Of a stretch of 17,954 bases of DNA, positions 7,677-17,896 are shown piece by piece. The DNA is taken from contig CAZAFU010000053.1 of NCBI GenBank assembly GCA_964484475.1, positions 1 through 17,954 on the forward strand. The letters are read 5' to 3'. The notes below the pieces were generated by a model. It was not told where the DNA came from. It worked only from the letters and a program-made list of their open reading frames with translations, and made no database searches. The DNA is from Parvularcula sp964484475 (GTDB lineage: Bacteria; Pseudomonadota; Alphaproteobacteria; Caulobacterales; Parvularculaceae). Position 1 is the first letter of the stretch. The number at the start of each line of letters is the position of its first letter. The translations under genes were made by a program, and so were the position numbers.

Positions 7677-9065
7677 ATGATCACAATCCGCAACCCGTGG
7701 TCGCGGGTGCTGCATTACTCCGACCGCACCTTCCAGCGGGTGAAGGGCAGCAACTTCATCGCGATGCTGGGCAACTCCGCCTATGGCCTCGTGCTGCGCT
7801 TCATCTCGAACATCATCCTCACGAGGCTTCTCGCCCCCGAGGATTTCGGCGTGGTCCTGGTCATCGTGTCGGTGATGCAGGTCTTCCAGCTGCTGACGGA
7901 AACCGGGATCTTCGCCTATTCCGTCAGGGACGACGAGGCGACCACCCCCGAAAGCCTGCGCACCCTCCATACCGTTCAGACCCTGCGCGGCCTGATGATC
8001 GGCGGGCTGGTCTTCCTCTTCGCGCCGTCCATCGCCCAGCTCTTCGGCAAGCCCGAGCTGACCCCGGTCTTCCAGGTGGTCGCGCTGCAGCCGGCGATCC
8101 TCGGTTTCCGCGGACTGGGGTCGAACCTCAAGAACAGGGCCAGGCGCCAGCGGGTCAACGAAGTGGTGGGTATCGTCACCTCCACCCTGCAGACCGCGGT
8201 GACCCTCACCCTCGCCTTCACCCTGCGCAACAGCTGGGCCCTCATTCTCGGCATGATGTCGGTCGCGCCGATCACCGTGATCGCTCACAAGATCGTCTAC
8301 GGCTTCCCGCTCCTGCAATTCGGTTTCGACCGGCGAACCCTCCACCGGCTCTTCCATTTCTCGAAGTTCATTTTCCTCTCGACCGCCCTGACCCTGGTCC
8401 TGAACCAGTTCGACCGGATCTTCATCGGGGCGAATCTCGATCTTACCGTGGCCGGTCTCTACGGAATGGCGATTTCGATGAGCGAGATCCTCTACACCCT
8501 CAACCGGCGGTTCTACAGCTCGATCCTGTTCGCAGAACTCGCCGAACTGCGCCGTAGAGCCAAGCTGACGTTGACGGAATTCTACCGGCAGATCCGGCTG
8601 GTCCGCGGCAGTCTCCTCTTCATCGCCGGTGGAGGCATCACCTACGGGCCGACCTTCTTCGAGGTGATCTTCGACGAGCGGTATGCCGGAGCCGGCATCT
8701 TCTTCTCGATCCTCGTACTCAGGCCGGCGTTGAGCATGCTGTCAGAGCCCCACCAATCCCTCATGGTCGTGCTCGGAAAACCCAGATCGAAATTCTATGC
8801 CGACCTGATGCGGGTCGCCCATATCGCGATCGCCGCGCCCCTCGCCTTCAGGTTCTTCGGGGTCTACGGCCTCGCCATGGCGGCTGCGACCATGGATATC
8901 GTCCCCACCTTCTATCTCCACTGGCTGACAAGGAAGGAAGGTTTCCACGCTTTCAGGGAAGAGGGTCTCTCCCTCGCAGCCCTGGCCGCGGGGGCCCTGA
9001 CGGGTCTTGCCGGGGCGATCGCGACGGATGCGGTACTGAGCTATTTCTTCCCGCAGGGTTACTGA
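7677..9065 (+). CDS. Oligosaccharide flippase, Wzx/PST family
   Basis: A polytopic inner-membrane protein (462 residues from this start, about 12-14 hydrophobic segments) expected to move lipid-linked oligosaccharide across the inner membrane. Seen are the amphipathic N terminus leading to GSNFIAMLGNSAYGLVLRF, then ILTRLLAPEDFGVVLVIVSV, the hallmark of the polysaccharide biosynthesis/PST transporter family, with LNQFDRIFIGANLDLTVAGLYGMA in the middle and paired hydrophobic helices to the end. The frame is open from 7578, but the N-terminal extension would overlap the divergent glycosyltransferase gene; ATG 7677 gives a family-typical N terminus, ATG 7623 is the alternative. Neither has a strong ribosome binding site. 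Divergent placement from GT4 and the ligase indicates a compact Wzx/Wzy-type locus. Confidence 0.88.
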   Translation: MITIRNPWSRVLHYSDRTFQRVKGSNFIAMLGNSAYGLVLRFISNIILTRLLAPEDFGVVLVIVSVMQVFQLLTETGIFAYSVRDDEATTPESLRTLHTVQTLRGLMIGGLVFLFAPSIAQLFGKPELTPVFQVVALQPAILGFRGLGSNLKNRARRQRVNEVVGIVTSTLQTAVTLTLAFTLRNSWALILGMMSVAPITVIAHKIVYGFPLLQFGFDRRTLHRLFHFSKFIFLSTALTLVLNQFDRIFIGANLDLTVAGLYGMAISMSEILYTLNRRFYSSILFAELAELRRRAKLTLTEFYRQIRLVRGSLLFIAGGGITYGPTFFEVIFDERYAGAGIFFSILVLRPALSMLSEPHQSLMVVLGKPRSKFYADLMRVAHIAIAAPLAFRFFGVYGLAMAAATMDIVPTFYLHWLTRKEGFHAFREEGLSLAALAAGALTGLAGAIATDAVLSYFFPQGY

Positions 9066-9082
9066 GGGCTTTTCCAAAGCCC
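9066..9082 (+). terminator. Hairpin directly after the flippase stop
   Basis: GGGCTTT and AAAGCCC form a perfect 7-bp stem with a TCC loop beginning one base after the flippase stop. No T-tract follows, so it would be a weak or Rho-assisted terminator, or simply a 3'-end stabilising structure in front of carB. Confidence 0.4.
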
Positions 9083-9132
9083 CCGGGTTTCCTAGTGCCC
9101 CCCGAAGCCCGCAAGCCAAGGGGGAGCCACCC

Positions 9133-12423
<3,291 letters not shown>

Positions 12424-12473
12424 TCCCCCAACGCGACATGCCGCCTTCTGCGCGGCGCGGAGTCACCCGACCC

Positions 12474-12947
12474 ATGGACAAGTTTCCCATGACCAAAGCC
12501 GGCTTTGAAAAGCTGGAAGCGGACATCAAGCATCTCAAGAGCGTGGAACGGCCTGCGATCATCCAGGCCATTTCCGAAGCGCGCGCCCACGGAGACCTCT
12601 CCGAAAACGCCGAGTACCACGCCGCGAAAGAACGCCAGTCCTGGATCGAAGGGCAGGTCCTCGACCTTGAGGACAAGCATTCTCGCGCGCAAGTGATCGA
12701 TGTTTCGACCCTTTCGGGCCCGAGCGTGAAGTTCGGCGCAACGGTGACCCTGATCGACGAGGACAGCGAGGAAGAGAAACGCTACCAGATCGTCGGCGAA
12801 CTCGAGGCGGACCTGAAACAGGGGCGGATTTCCATCTCCTCGCCCATCGCCCGCGCCCTGATCGGCAAGGAAGAAGGCGATACCGTCGAAGTGGCGGCCC
12901 CGGGCGGCAGCCGGGTCTACGAGATCGGCAAGGTCGAGTATATCTGA
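12474..12947 (+). CDS. greA: Transcription elongation factor GreA
   Basis: Binds the RNA polymerase secondary channel and stimulates cleavage of backtracked transcripts. The 157 residues match the usual size: an N-terminal coiled coil (about 1-76) whose tip carries GDLSENAEY with the key acidic pair D41 and E44, and a C-terminal FKBP-like domain ending in SSPIARALIGKEEGDTVEV. The start chosen, ATG 12474 (MDKFPMT), is the family-typical one; an upstream in-frame ATG at 12438 would add 12 atypical residues. GGAG lies about eleven bases upstream, a rather long spacing, and a small GC hairpin (12440-12456) precedes it. Co-direction and 50-bp spacing suggest transcription with carB, a pairing often seen in alphaproteobacteria. 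Confidence 0.98.
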   Translation: MDKFPMTKAGFEKLEADIKHLKSVERPAIIQAISEARAHGDLSENAEYHAAKERQSWIEGQVLDLEDKHSRAQVIDVSTLSGPSVKFGATVTLIDEDSEEEKRYQIVGELEADLKQGRISISSPIARALIGKEEGDTVEVAAPGGSRVYEIGKVEYI

Positions 12948-12994
12948 CCGCGGCAGGTTCCGGGCGGTTGATTTGCGCCCGCCGCGACCCAGTT

Positions 12995-13023
12995 AACCTC
13001 CTGTCATCCGACAGGAGGTTTTT
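12995..13023 (+). terminator. Intrinsic-terminator-like hairpin carrying the next gene's Shine-Dalgarno
   Basis: A perfect 11-bp inverted repeat (AACCTCCTGTC at 12995-13005, GACAGGAGGTT at 13010-13020) with a 4-base ATCC loop runs into five Ts (13019-13023). It lies 48 bp after greA and has the shape of a Rho-independent terminator. The 3' arm holds AGGAGG (13013-13018), the optimally spaced ribosome binding site (6 nt) of the NTF2-like gene starting at 13025, so when folded it would hide that site. Confidence 0.75.
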
Positions 13024-13024
13024 C

Positions 13025-13522
13025 ATGCCGCAGCTCGTCCGCACCGCAATTGCCGCTGCGCTCCTGTCCGGAACGGCGCTTGCCCAGGGCCCGTCCGACC
13101 GCCTCGCCATCATCGAGACCGCCAACGCCCTCGACGCGGCCATCGACGCCAAGGACTGGAAGGAAGCAGGAACGCTCTTTACCGAGACGATCGACTTCCG
13201 CTACGGCGAGGTCGATCCCGAGGAAATGCTTTCGGCCGATCTCGTCACCATGTGGTCGCAGAACCTCTACGCCGAAAAGGCGAGCTTCCACCTCAGGGGC
13301 GGGCATCTCGTCACCTTCACGGGCGAGGACGAGGCCGAGATCCGCTCGAAAGCCTATGCGATAAACAAGCTCGCAGATTTCGACGGCGGTGATCTCTGGG
13401 AAGTCTGGGGCGACTATATCTACAGGATGCAGAGGACCGAGGAAGGTTGGCGGATCGCAAGCTTCGCCTTCGAGCCGGTGCACGAGCGGGGCAATGACCG
13501 GATCCCGAGCCACCGCCCCTGA
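13025..13522 (+). CDS. Secreted NTF2/SnoaL-like protein
   Basis: A 165-residue protein with a Sec signal peptide (MPQLVRTAIAAALLSGTALA, cleavage before Q21) and a single cone-shaped NTF2/SnoaL-like domain: RLAIIETANALDAAIDAKDW as the opening helices, ETIDFRYGEV, a central HLRGGHLVTF strand, and the closing RMQRTEEGWRIASFAFEPV that typifies the fold. Members are ligand-binding proteins or small isomerases/dehydratases; no catalytic set can be assigned. The start is fixed by the signal peptide and by a perfect AGGAGG six bases upstream, which is part of the terminator-like hairpin. It converges on nadE with 3 bp between the stops. Function is unknown; periplasmic location is inferred. Confidence 0.8.
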   Translation: MPQLVRTAIAAALLSGTALAQGPSDRLAIIETANALDAAIDAKDWKEAGTLFTETIDFRYGEVDPEEMLSADLVTMWSQNLYAEKASFHLRGGHLVTFTGEDEAEIRSKAYAINKLADFDGGDLWEVWGDYIYRMQRTEEGWRIASFAFEPVHERGNDRIPSHRP

Positions 13523-13525
13523 CCG

Positions 13526-15193
13526 TCAGTCCTCCGAATATCGGTTCACGATCGGGTAACGCCGGTCACGGCCGAAATACTTGGTCGAGATCTTAGGCCC
13601 CGGCGCGGATTGCCGCCTCTTGTACTCCGCGCGGTAGAGCATGCCCTGCACCCGGCGCACCAGCGCCTCGTCATGGCCTTCCGCAACGATCGCGTGCAGG
13701 GACGCTTCGTCCTCGACGAAGCCGCGCAGGATCGCATCGAGGATGTCGTAGGGAGGCAGGCTGTCATCGTCGCGCTGGTTGTCGCGAAGCTCCGCCGAAG
13801 GCGGCTTGTCGATGATGGCCTCGGGAATGACCGTACCCGCAGGCCCGAGACCGCCCGAAGGCACATCCCCGTTCCGCCAGCGGCAGAGGCTGAACACCCT
13901 CGTCTTGTAGACATCCTTGAGCGGATTGTAGGCGCCGTTCATGTCGCCGTAGAGGGTGGCATACCCCACCGCCATTTCCGACTTGTTCCCAGTCGTGAGC
14001 ATCAGTGAGCCGAGCTTGTTCGATATCGCCATGAGTGCGGTCCCGCGGATGCGGGACTGGAGATTCTCTTCGGTGAGATCGGGTTCGCGCCCGGCGAAGA
14101 CTTCGGACAGCATGCCTGTCATCGCCTCGACCGCCGGCTCGATGGCCACGGTATCAAGCCGGACGCCGAGAGCCCGCGCGAGGTCCTCCGCGTCCGACAT
14201 CGAGCCGGGCGAGGTGTAGCGCGAGGGGAGCCGGACGCAGTGGACATGCCCCGGACCCAGCGCGTCGGCGGCGATCGCCGCGACCAGGGCGCTGTCGATG
14301 CCGCCCGAAAGGCCAATGACGACATCGCGGAAGCCCGACTTCAGGACATAGTCGCGGGTGCCGGTCAGGAGAGCCTGGTAGATCAGGGCATCCCCCTCCG
14401 GCCATGCGGCCGAGGCTTCCTCCCCGAAGCGGCAGCCGCCGGGTGTGCGCTCGAGGACGAGTTCGAGGACAGCCTCCTCGAAAAGGGGCATGCGCCCGAC
14501 CATCCGGTCATCCTGAATGGCAAAGCTGCCCCCGTCGAAGACGAGCTCGTCCTGGCCGCCGCACTGGTTGACGAAGACCACGGCGAGCCCGGTCTCCCGG
14601 GCCCGCGCTTCGGCCTGGAACTGCCGTTCGCCGTGCACGGTCTTGCGGAATGGCGATCCATGGGGAACGACGAGGACATCAGCGCCCTGAGCCTTGAGGT
14701 CGGAGGCGGGCGCCCCGAACCACATGTCCTCGCAGACCATGAGGCCGAGCTGGAAGCCGCGGAACTCGACGGGGGCGGGTGCCGGGCCGGGCTTGAACGT
14801 CCTCGGCTCGTCGAAAGGGCCGTAATTGGGAAGGCAGACCTTGCGGCTCACCGCCTTGATCTCACCCCCGTCGAGAAGGAGGAGGGCGTTGAAGGGCCGC
14901 GGGCTCGCATGGTCATCATCGGGCCACGGAGAGCCCACGACCAGGGCGGGACCGTCATCCTCCGCGGTGAGACGGGCAAGCTCCTCCACCGAACGCTGGC
15001 AGGCGCGGACATAGGCTTCGCGCAGGACAAGATCCTCGGGCGGGTAGCCAGAGATGCAAAGCTCCGGGCAGACCATGAGATCCGCACCCCTCGCCTCGGC
15101 CCGCGCCCTGGCGATCCGTTGCCGGTTCCCCTCGAGGTCGCCGACCGTCGGGTTCATCTGGAAGATGGCGAGGCGGAGGCTCTCAGCGCCCAC
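13526..15193 (-). CDS. nadE: Glutamine-dependent NAD+ synthetase
   Basis: Amidates nicotinic acid adenine dinucleotide to NAD+, using ammonia released from glutamine. The 555 residues have two domains: an N-terminal nitrilase-fold glutaminase with the Glu-Lys-Cys triad E44 (CPELCISGYPPEDL), K118 (SRKVCLPNYGPFDE) and C154 (MVCEDMWF), and a C-terminal synthetase domain with the PP-loop SGGIDS (296-301), TTGNKSEMAVGYATLYGDMNG, and the KPPSAELRDNQRDDDSLPPYDILD segment. Length is typical of the bacterial two-domain type. The start is GTG 15193 with GAGGAGG seven bases upstream; it overlaps the end of the preceding oxidoreductase gene by 11 bp, implying coupled translation. It is the downstream member of that pair. 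Confidence 0.97.
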   Translation of the reverse strand: MGAESLRLAIFQMNPTVGDLEGNRQRIARARAEARGADLMVCPELCISGYPPEDLVLREAYVRACQRSVEELARLTAEDDGPALVVGSPWPDDDHASPRPFNALLLLDGGEIKAVSRKVCLPNYGPFDEPRTFKPGPAPAPVEFRGFQLGLMVCEDMWFGAPASDLKAQGADVLVVPHGSPFRKTVHGERQFQAEARARETGLAVVFVNQCGGQDELVFDGGSFAIQDDRMVGRMPLFEEAVLELVLERTPGGCRFGEEASAAWPEGDALIYQALLTGTRDYVLKSGFRDVVIGLSGGIDSALVAAIAADALGPGHVHCVRLPSRYTSPGSMSDAEDLARALGVRLDTVAIEPAVEAMTGMLSEVFAGREPDLTEENLQSRIRGTALMAISNKLGSLMLTTGNKSEMAVGYATLYGDMNGAYNPLKDVYKTRVFSLCRWRNGDVPSGGLGPAGTVIPEAIIDKPPSAELRDNQRDDDSLPPYDILDAILRGFVEDEASLHAIVAEGHDEALVRRVQGMLYRAEYKRRQSAPGPKISTKYFGRDRRYPIVNRYSED

Positions 15194-16097
15194 GGATCGC
15201 CTCCTCGATCATCAGGGCCATGGCGAGAGCGCGCCGCCCCGCATGGCCCGGAACCTTGGGACTGATCCCCTGCTCGACCGCGTCGATGAAGCTTTCGGTA
15301 CCGAAACCCAGCGGGTCCTTCAGGGCCATGGGCCGGTTCTCGGCTTCGAAGCTCGCCGCAACCTCCGTGTTCGTGGAGTTGTGGACGCGGCGGCCGAGAA
15401 AATCGAGCTGCACTTCGCCGTCGGCATAGGTGAGAAGAAGGTCGCGCACCGGATCGTCTTCGAGACGCGAGGCGGTGAGCCTCGCCTCGACACCGCCGAG
15501 GATGAGCCGCACGTCGGCGAAGTCGGCATGGTCCGATTTCTCGGACCGCGCTTCGGCACTCAGGATCTGGGCGTCCGCCCGGCCCGTGAGCTGGGCCAGG
15601 AGGTCGAGATCATGGATCATCAGGTCGAGGACGACGGAGACATCACCGGCCCGGGGGCTGTAGCGGTTGAGCCGGCGCGAACGGACCGACCGGGGGACAC
15701 CCCTGTCGAGAAGCCCGAAGGCGTCGGCGACGTAGCGCTCCTGGTGCCCCACCTGCAGGACCACGCCCGCCTCCTCGGCGGCGTCGATCAGGGCGTCGGC
15801 CTCGTCCGTCCGCATGGCGATCGGCTTCTCCACGAGCACGTGCTTGCCCGCCGCGATCGCCTGTCGTGCAAGCCCGGCATGGCTGGTCGCGGGGGTTGCG
15901 ATCGTCAGGATGTCGATGGCGGAGAGGAAGCCGGCGAAGTCATCGAAGCCCCGGGCGCCGTGTTCGGCGGCCCTGTCCTTCGCCTTGGACAGATCGTGGT
16001 CATAGATCGCGACCAGCTCCGCGCGCGCGCTCTCGGCGTATTTGTTGGCGTGGTACCCGCCGAAAACCCCCGCGCCTGCAACACCCGCTCGCATCAT
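15183..16097 (-). CDS. Gfo/Idh/MocA-family oxidoreductase
   Basis: A cytoplasmic NAD(P)-dependent dehydrogenase of 304 residues. The N-terminal Rossmann domain has GAGVFGGYHANKY (8-20), and the family's EKP motif is at 90-92 (HVLVEKPIA). The C-terminal substrate domain contains VVLDLMIHDLDLL, with H162 and D163 in the typical catalytic position. Substrates in this family are sugars, inositols or related diols; nothing here fixes the one used. The start has two adjacent ATG codons (16097 and 16094) with GAGGG upstream. The end overlaps nadE by 11 bp. It is slightly shorter than many members (330-350), but no motif is missing. It is divergent from phhA across a long gap. Confidence 0.92.
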   Translation of the reverse strand: MMRAGVAGAGVFGGYHANKYAESARAELVAIYDHDLSKAKDRAAEHGARGFDDFAGFLSAIDILTIATPATSHAGLARQAIAAGKHVLVEKPIAMRTDEADALIDAAEEAGVVLQVGHQERYVADAFGLLDRGVPRSVRSRRLNRYSPRAGDVSVVLDLMIHDLDLLAQLTGRADAQILSAEARSEKSDHADFADVRLILGGVEARLTASRLEDDPVRDLLLTYADGEVQLDFLGRRVHNSTNTEVAASFEAENRPMALKDPLGFGTESFIDAVEQGISPKVPGHAGRRALAMALMIEEAIRGR

Positions 16098-16562
16098 GAT
16101 CTCGCCCTCGCTTTGACGTCCGTTCGGGACCGCCCTTGCGGCGCGGGCCCAAGCCCACCCATGCTGCCAAGCCGCCTCCTGTGCAAGGCCGTGGGCCCGG
16201 GCCGCCCCATTTTCGCCTCAATTCCGCCTTTTCTTCGCCCGGTTCGCCTGAGAGGTTCGCTGTTGGGTGGATAATGGTGGAGATAGGGATGCGGATGGCA
16301 CTTCCGAATCCGTGGTCGTGCGGGGATTCCTGGGACGACGCGATATCGCCGCTGCGCTTTGCGCTGCGGGCACTGACACATGACGGGGTCCGCATGAACC
16401 CCTTCGCACGGCCCCTGCCGTGCCCCGTGGCGGACGCCCGGCACACCGCCAAGATCCTCAGGATTTTCTGAGCCCCATCAAGCTTGTGGGAAGAGGGGTG
16501 CGGAACCCTTGGGCGCGACGGGGCAAGAGGCTATGAGCTCCACCAGACCAAGGAGCCGCGCC
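16098..16562. promoter_or_regulatory. Long divergent intergenic region before phhA
   Basis: A 465-bp interval between the MocA-type gene and phhA. The left 170 bp (16098-16268) holds no convincing gene. A good -10-like hexamer, GATAAT (16270-16275), has no clear -35. From it a transcript would carry a leader of about 280 nt into phhA. The part at 16383-16435 can form several helices: GCACGG/CCGTGC (16406-16423), GGGGT/ACCCC (16385-16389 with 16398-16402), GTCCGC/GCGGAC (16388-16393 with 16430-16435), and ACGGGG/CCCCGT (16383-16388 with 16423-16428). Some exclude each other. A 60-codon ORF crosses the same stretch. Regulation of phhA by this leader is inference only. Confidence 0.45.
16289..16471 (+). 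CDS. Possible 60-aa hypothetical protein upstream of phhA
   Basis: An ORF of 60 codons starting MRMALPNPW, with GGAG six bases before the ATG. About 82 per cent of codons end in G or C, which is compatible with coding here but only modestly above the local background. It has two Cys, two early Trp and a basic C terminus (ADARHTAKILRIF), no signal peptide and no membrane span. I recognise no family. It ends 92 bp before phhA in the same direction, so it could be a leader or companion gene. The same DNA also shows competing RNA helices, so a noncoding role is equally possible. Confidence 0.3.
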   Translation: MRMALPNPWSCGDSWDDAISPLRFALRALTHDGVRMNPFARPLPCPVADARHTAKILRIF

Positions 16563-17456
16563 ATGAACGCAGAGCCGCAATTTCACAGGGCCAGCCAGAA
16601 ACCCGGCGAGGATTACACCATCCCGCAGGACTGGGAGAGCTACACCGACGAGGAACACGCCACCTGGGACACCCTCTACAAGCGCCTGATGAAGGTGCTG
16701 CCCGGGCGGGCGGACGATGCCTTCATCGAGGGGCTCAAGGCCCTGGACCTCGGGAAAGGCGGCATCCCGCATTTCGAGCGCATGTCGGACGAGCTCGAAG
16801 CGTTGACCGGCTGGCGGGTGGTCGCGGTCCCGGGGCTTGTCCCCGACGAGGTCTTCTTCGACCATCTCGCGAACCGGCGGTTCCCGGCGGGGAACTTCAT
16901 CCGCAAGCCCGACCAGCTCGACTACATCCAGGAGCCCGACGTCTTCCACGACGTCTTCGGCCACGTGCCGATGCTCTCGAACCCGGTCTTCGGCGACTAC
17001 ATGCAGGCCTACGGACAGGGCGGCCTGTCGAGCCTCAAGTCGGGCTGCCTCAAGAACCTCGCCGCGCTCTACTGGTACACGGTCGAGTTCGGCCTGATCC
17101 GGCACAGCGACGACACCAGGATCTACGGCGCTGGCATCGTGTCGAGCCCGGCGGAGAGCCGGTTCAGCGTGGAGGACCCCTCCCCCAACCGCATCGGCTA
17201 CGACACCGAACGCCTGCTGCGGACGGCCTACCGCATCGACGACTTCCAGCAGACCTACTTCGTCATCGACAGCTACGAGGACCTCCTCGAGAAGACGCTG
17301 AACACGGACTTCGCCCCGATCTACGCCAAGCTGCGGGGCGAGGGCGCGGCGGACCGGTACGATCACGAGCCCGAGGACGTTCTGAGCACGGACGAGGTCC
17401 TGCACCGCGGCACGCAAGCCTACGCCCGAGCCGGGGGGCGGAAGGCGCGGGGCTGA
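16563..17456 (+). CDS. phhA: Phenylalanine 4-hydroxylase (monomeric bacterial type)
   Basis: Hydroxylates phenylalanine to tyrosine using O2 and a tetrahydropterin with a mononuclear iron, the first step of phenylalanine catabolism; cytoplasmic. The 297 residues form only the catalytic domain, as in other proteobacterial enzymes. Iron ligands are visible: H129 and H134 in FHDVFGHVPML and E175 in YWYTVEFGL. FPAGNFIRKPDQLDYIQEPD just before is also characteristic. ATG 16563 is chosen because AAGGAG lies seven bases upstream; an open frame from 16509 would add 18 non-family residues. A PPC/DUF296 ORF begins 2 bp after the stop, implying an operon. No pterin carbinolamine dehydratase gene (phhB) lies nearby in the window. 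Confidence 0.97.
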   Translation: MNAEPQFHRASQKPGEDYTIPQDWESYTDEEHATWDTLYKRLMKVLPGRADDAFIEGLKALDLGKGGIPHFERMSDELEALTGWRVVAVPGLVPDEVFFDHLANRRFPAGNFIRKPDQLDYIQEPDVFHDVFGHVPMLSNPVFGDYMQAYGQGGLSSLKSGCLKNLAALYWYTVEFGLIRHSDDTRIYGAGIVSSPAESRFSVEDPSPNRIGYDTERLLRTAYRIDDFQQTYFVIDSYEDLLEKTLNTDFAPIYAKLRGEGAADRYDHEPEDVLSTDEVLHRGTQAYARAGGRKARG

Positions 17457-17458
17457 GC

Positions 17459-17884
17459 GTGCCCGCCTGGCCCGGCGAAGCGAACCGGTTCCTCGCCGTC
17501 CGCCTCTCCCCGGGCGACGACCTGCGCGAGGCCCTCAGCGCCGCCTTCGAGGCGGAAGGTGGGACGGCGGGCTTCGTAGCCGCCTGCGTCGGCAGCCTTT
17601 CCCGCGCCGCCCTGCGCTACGCCGGCCGAGAGGAGGAGGCGATCGCGGAAGGCCCCTTCGAGATCGTCACCCTCTCCGGCACCTTCGGCCCCGACGGTTG
17701 CCACCTTCACGTGGCGGTCTCGGACCAGGAGGGAAGGATGACCGGCGGCCACGTCCTGCCGGGCTGCATGGTGCGCACGACGGCGGAGGTGGTCCTGGGC
17801 CTGACGAGCGCGGTGCGGTTCGGACGGGAGGTCGACGCGGAGACCGGCTACGCGGAGCTGACCATCACGAGCGCCGAAGGCTGA
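17459..17884 (+). CDS. PPC-domain (DUF296) protein
   Basis: A 141-residue single-domain protein of the Plants and Prokaryotes Conserved (PPC/DUF296) family. The family signature is clear: GCHLHVAVSD (80-89) followed by GGHVLPGC (96-103), preceded by AACVGSLSRAALRY. PPC domains form trimers; in bacteria they occur alone without the AT-hook of plant proteins, and their role is mostly unknown. The conserved His residues (H82, H84, H98) sit where structures of family members place a possible metal site. The GTG start lies 2 bp after the phhA stop, with only a weak purine-rich stretch upstream, so coupling to phhA translation is likely. Function in phenylalanine metabolism is suggested only by position. 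Confidence 0.85.
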   Translation: MPAWPGEANRFLAVRLSPGDDLREALSAAFEAEGGTAGFVAACVGSLSRAALRYAGREEEAIAEGPFEIVTLSGTFGPDGCHLHVAVSDQEGRMTGGHVLPGCMVRTTAEVVLGLTSAVRFGREVDAETGYAELTITSAEG

Positions 17885-17896
17885 GCGGACCGCCTC

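Noticed and set aside
16236..16262. TCTCAGGCG on the minus strand, resembling the conserved core of a glycine riboswitch
   Set aside because: The matching 5' GGAGAG element and GCGCC-GAAGG core are absent upstream, and the downstream gene is not a glycine gene.
16247..16290. CTGAGA followed by GGATAATG and TAGGGA on the plus strand, resembling pieces of a TPP riboswitch
   Set aside because: The GGGGTGC and ACCTGAT elements are missing, spacing is too short, and phhA is not a thiamine gene.
16296..16312. TGGCAC as a sigma-54 -24 element before phhA
   Set aside because: No TTGC-like -12 element follows at the required distance.
16000..16452. Minus-strand 150-codon open frame across the phhA upstream region
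   Set aside because: It overlaps the start of the MocA-type gene, has no recognisable composition or motif, and lacks a good start signal.
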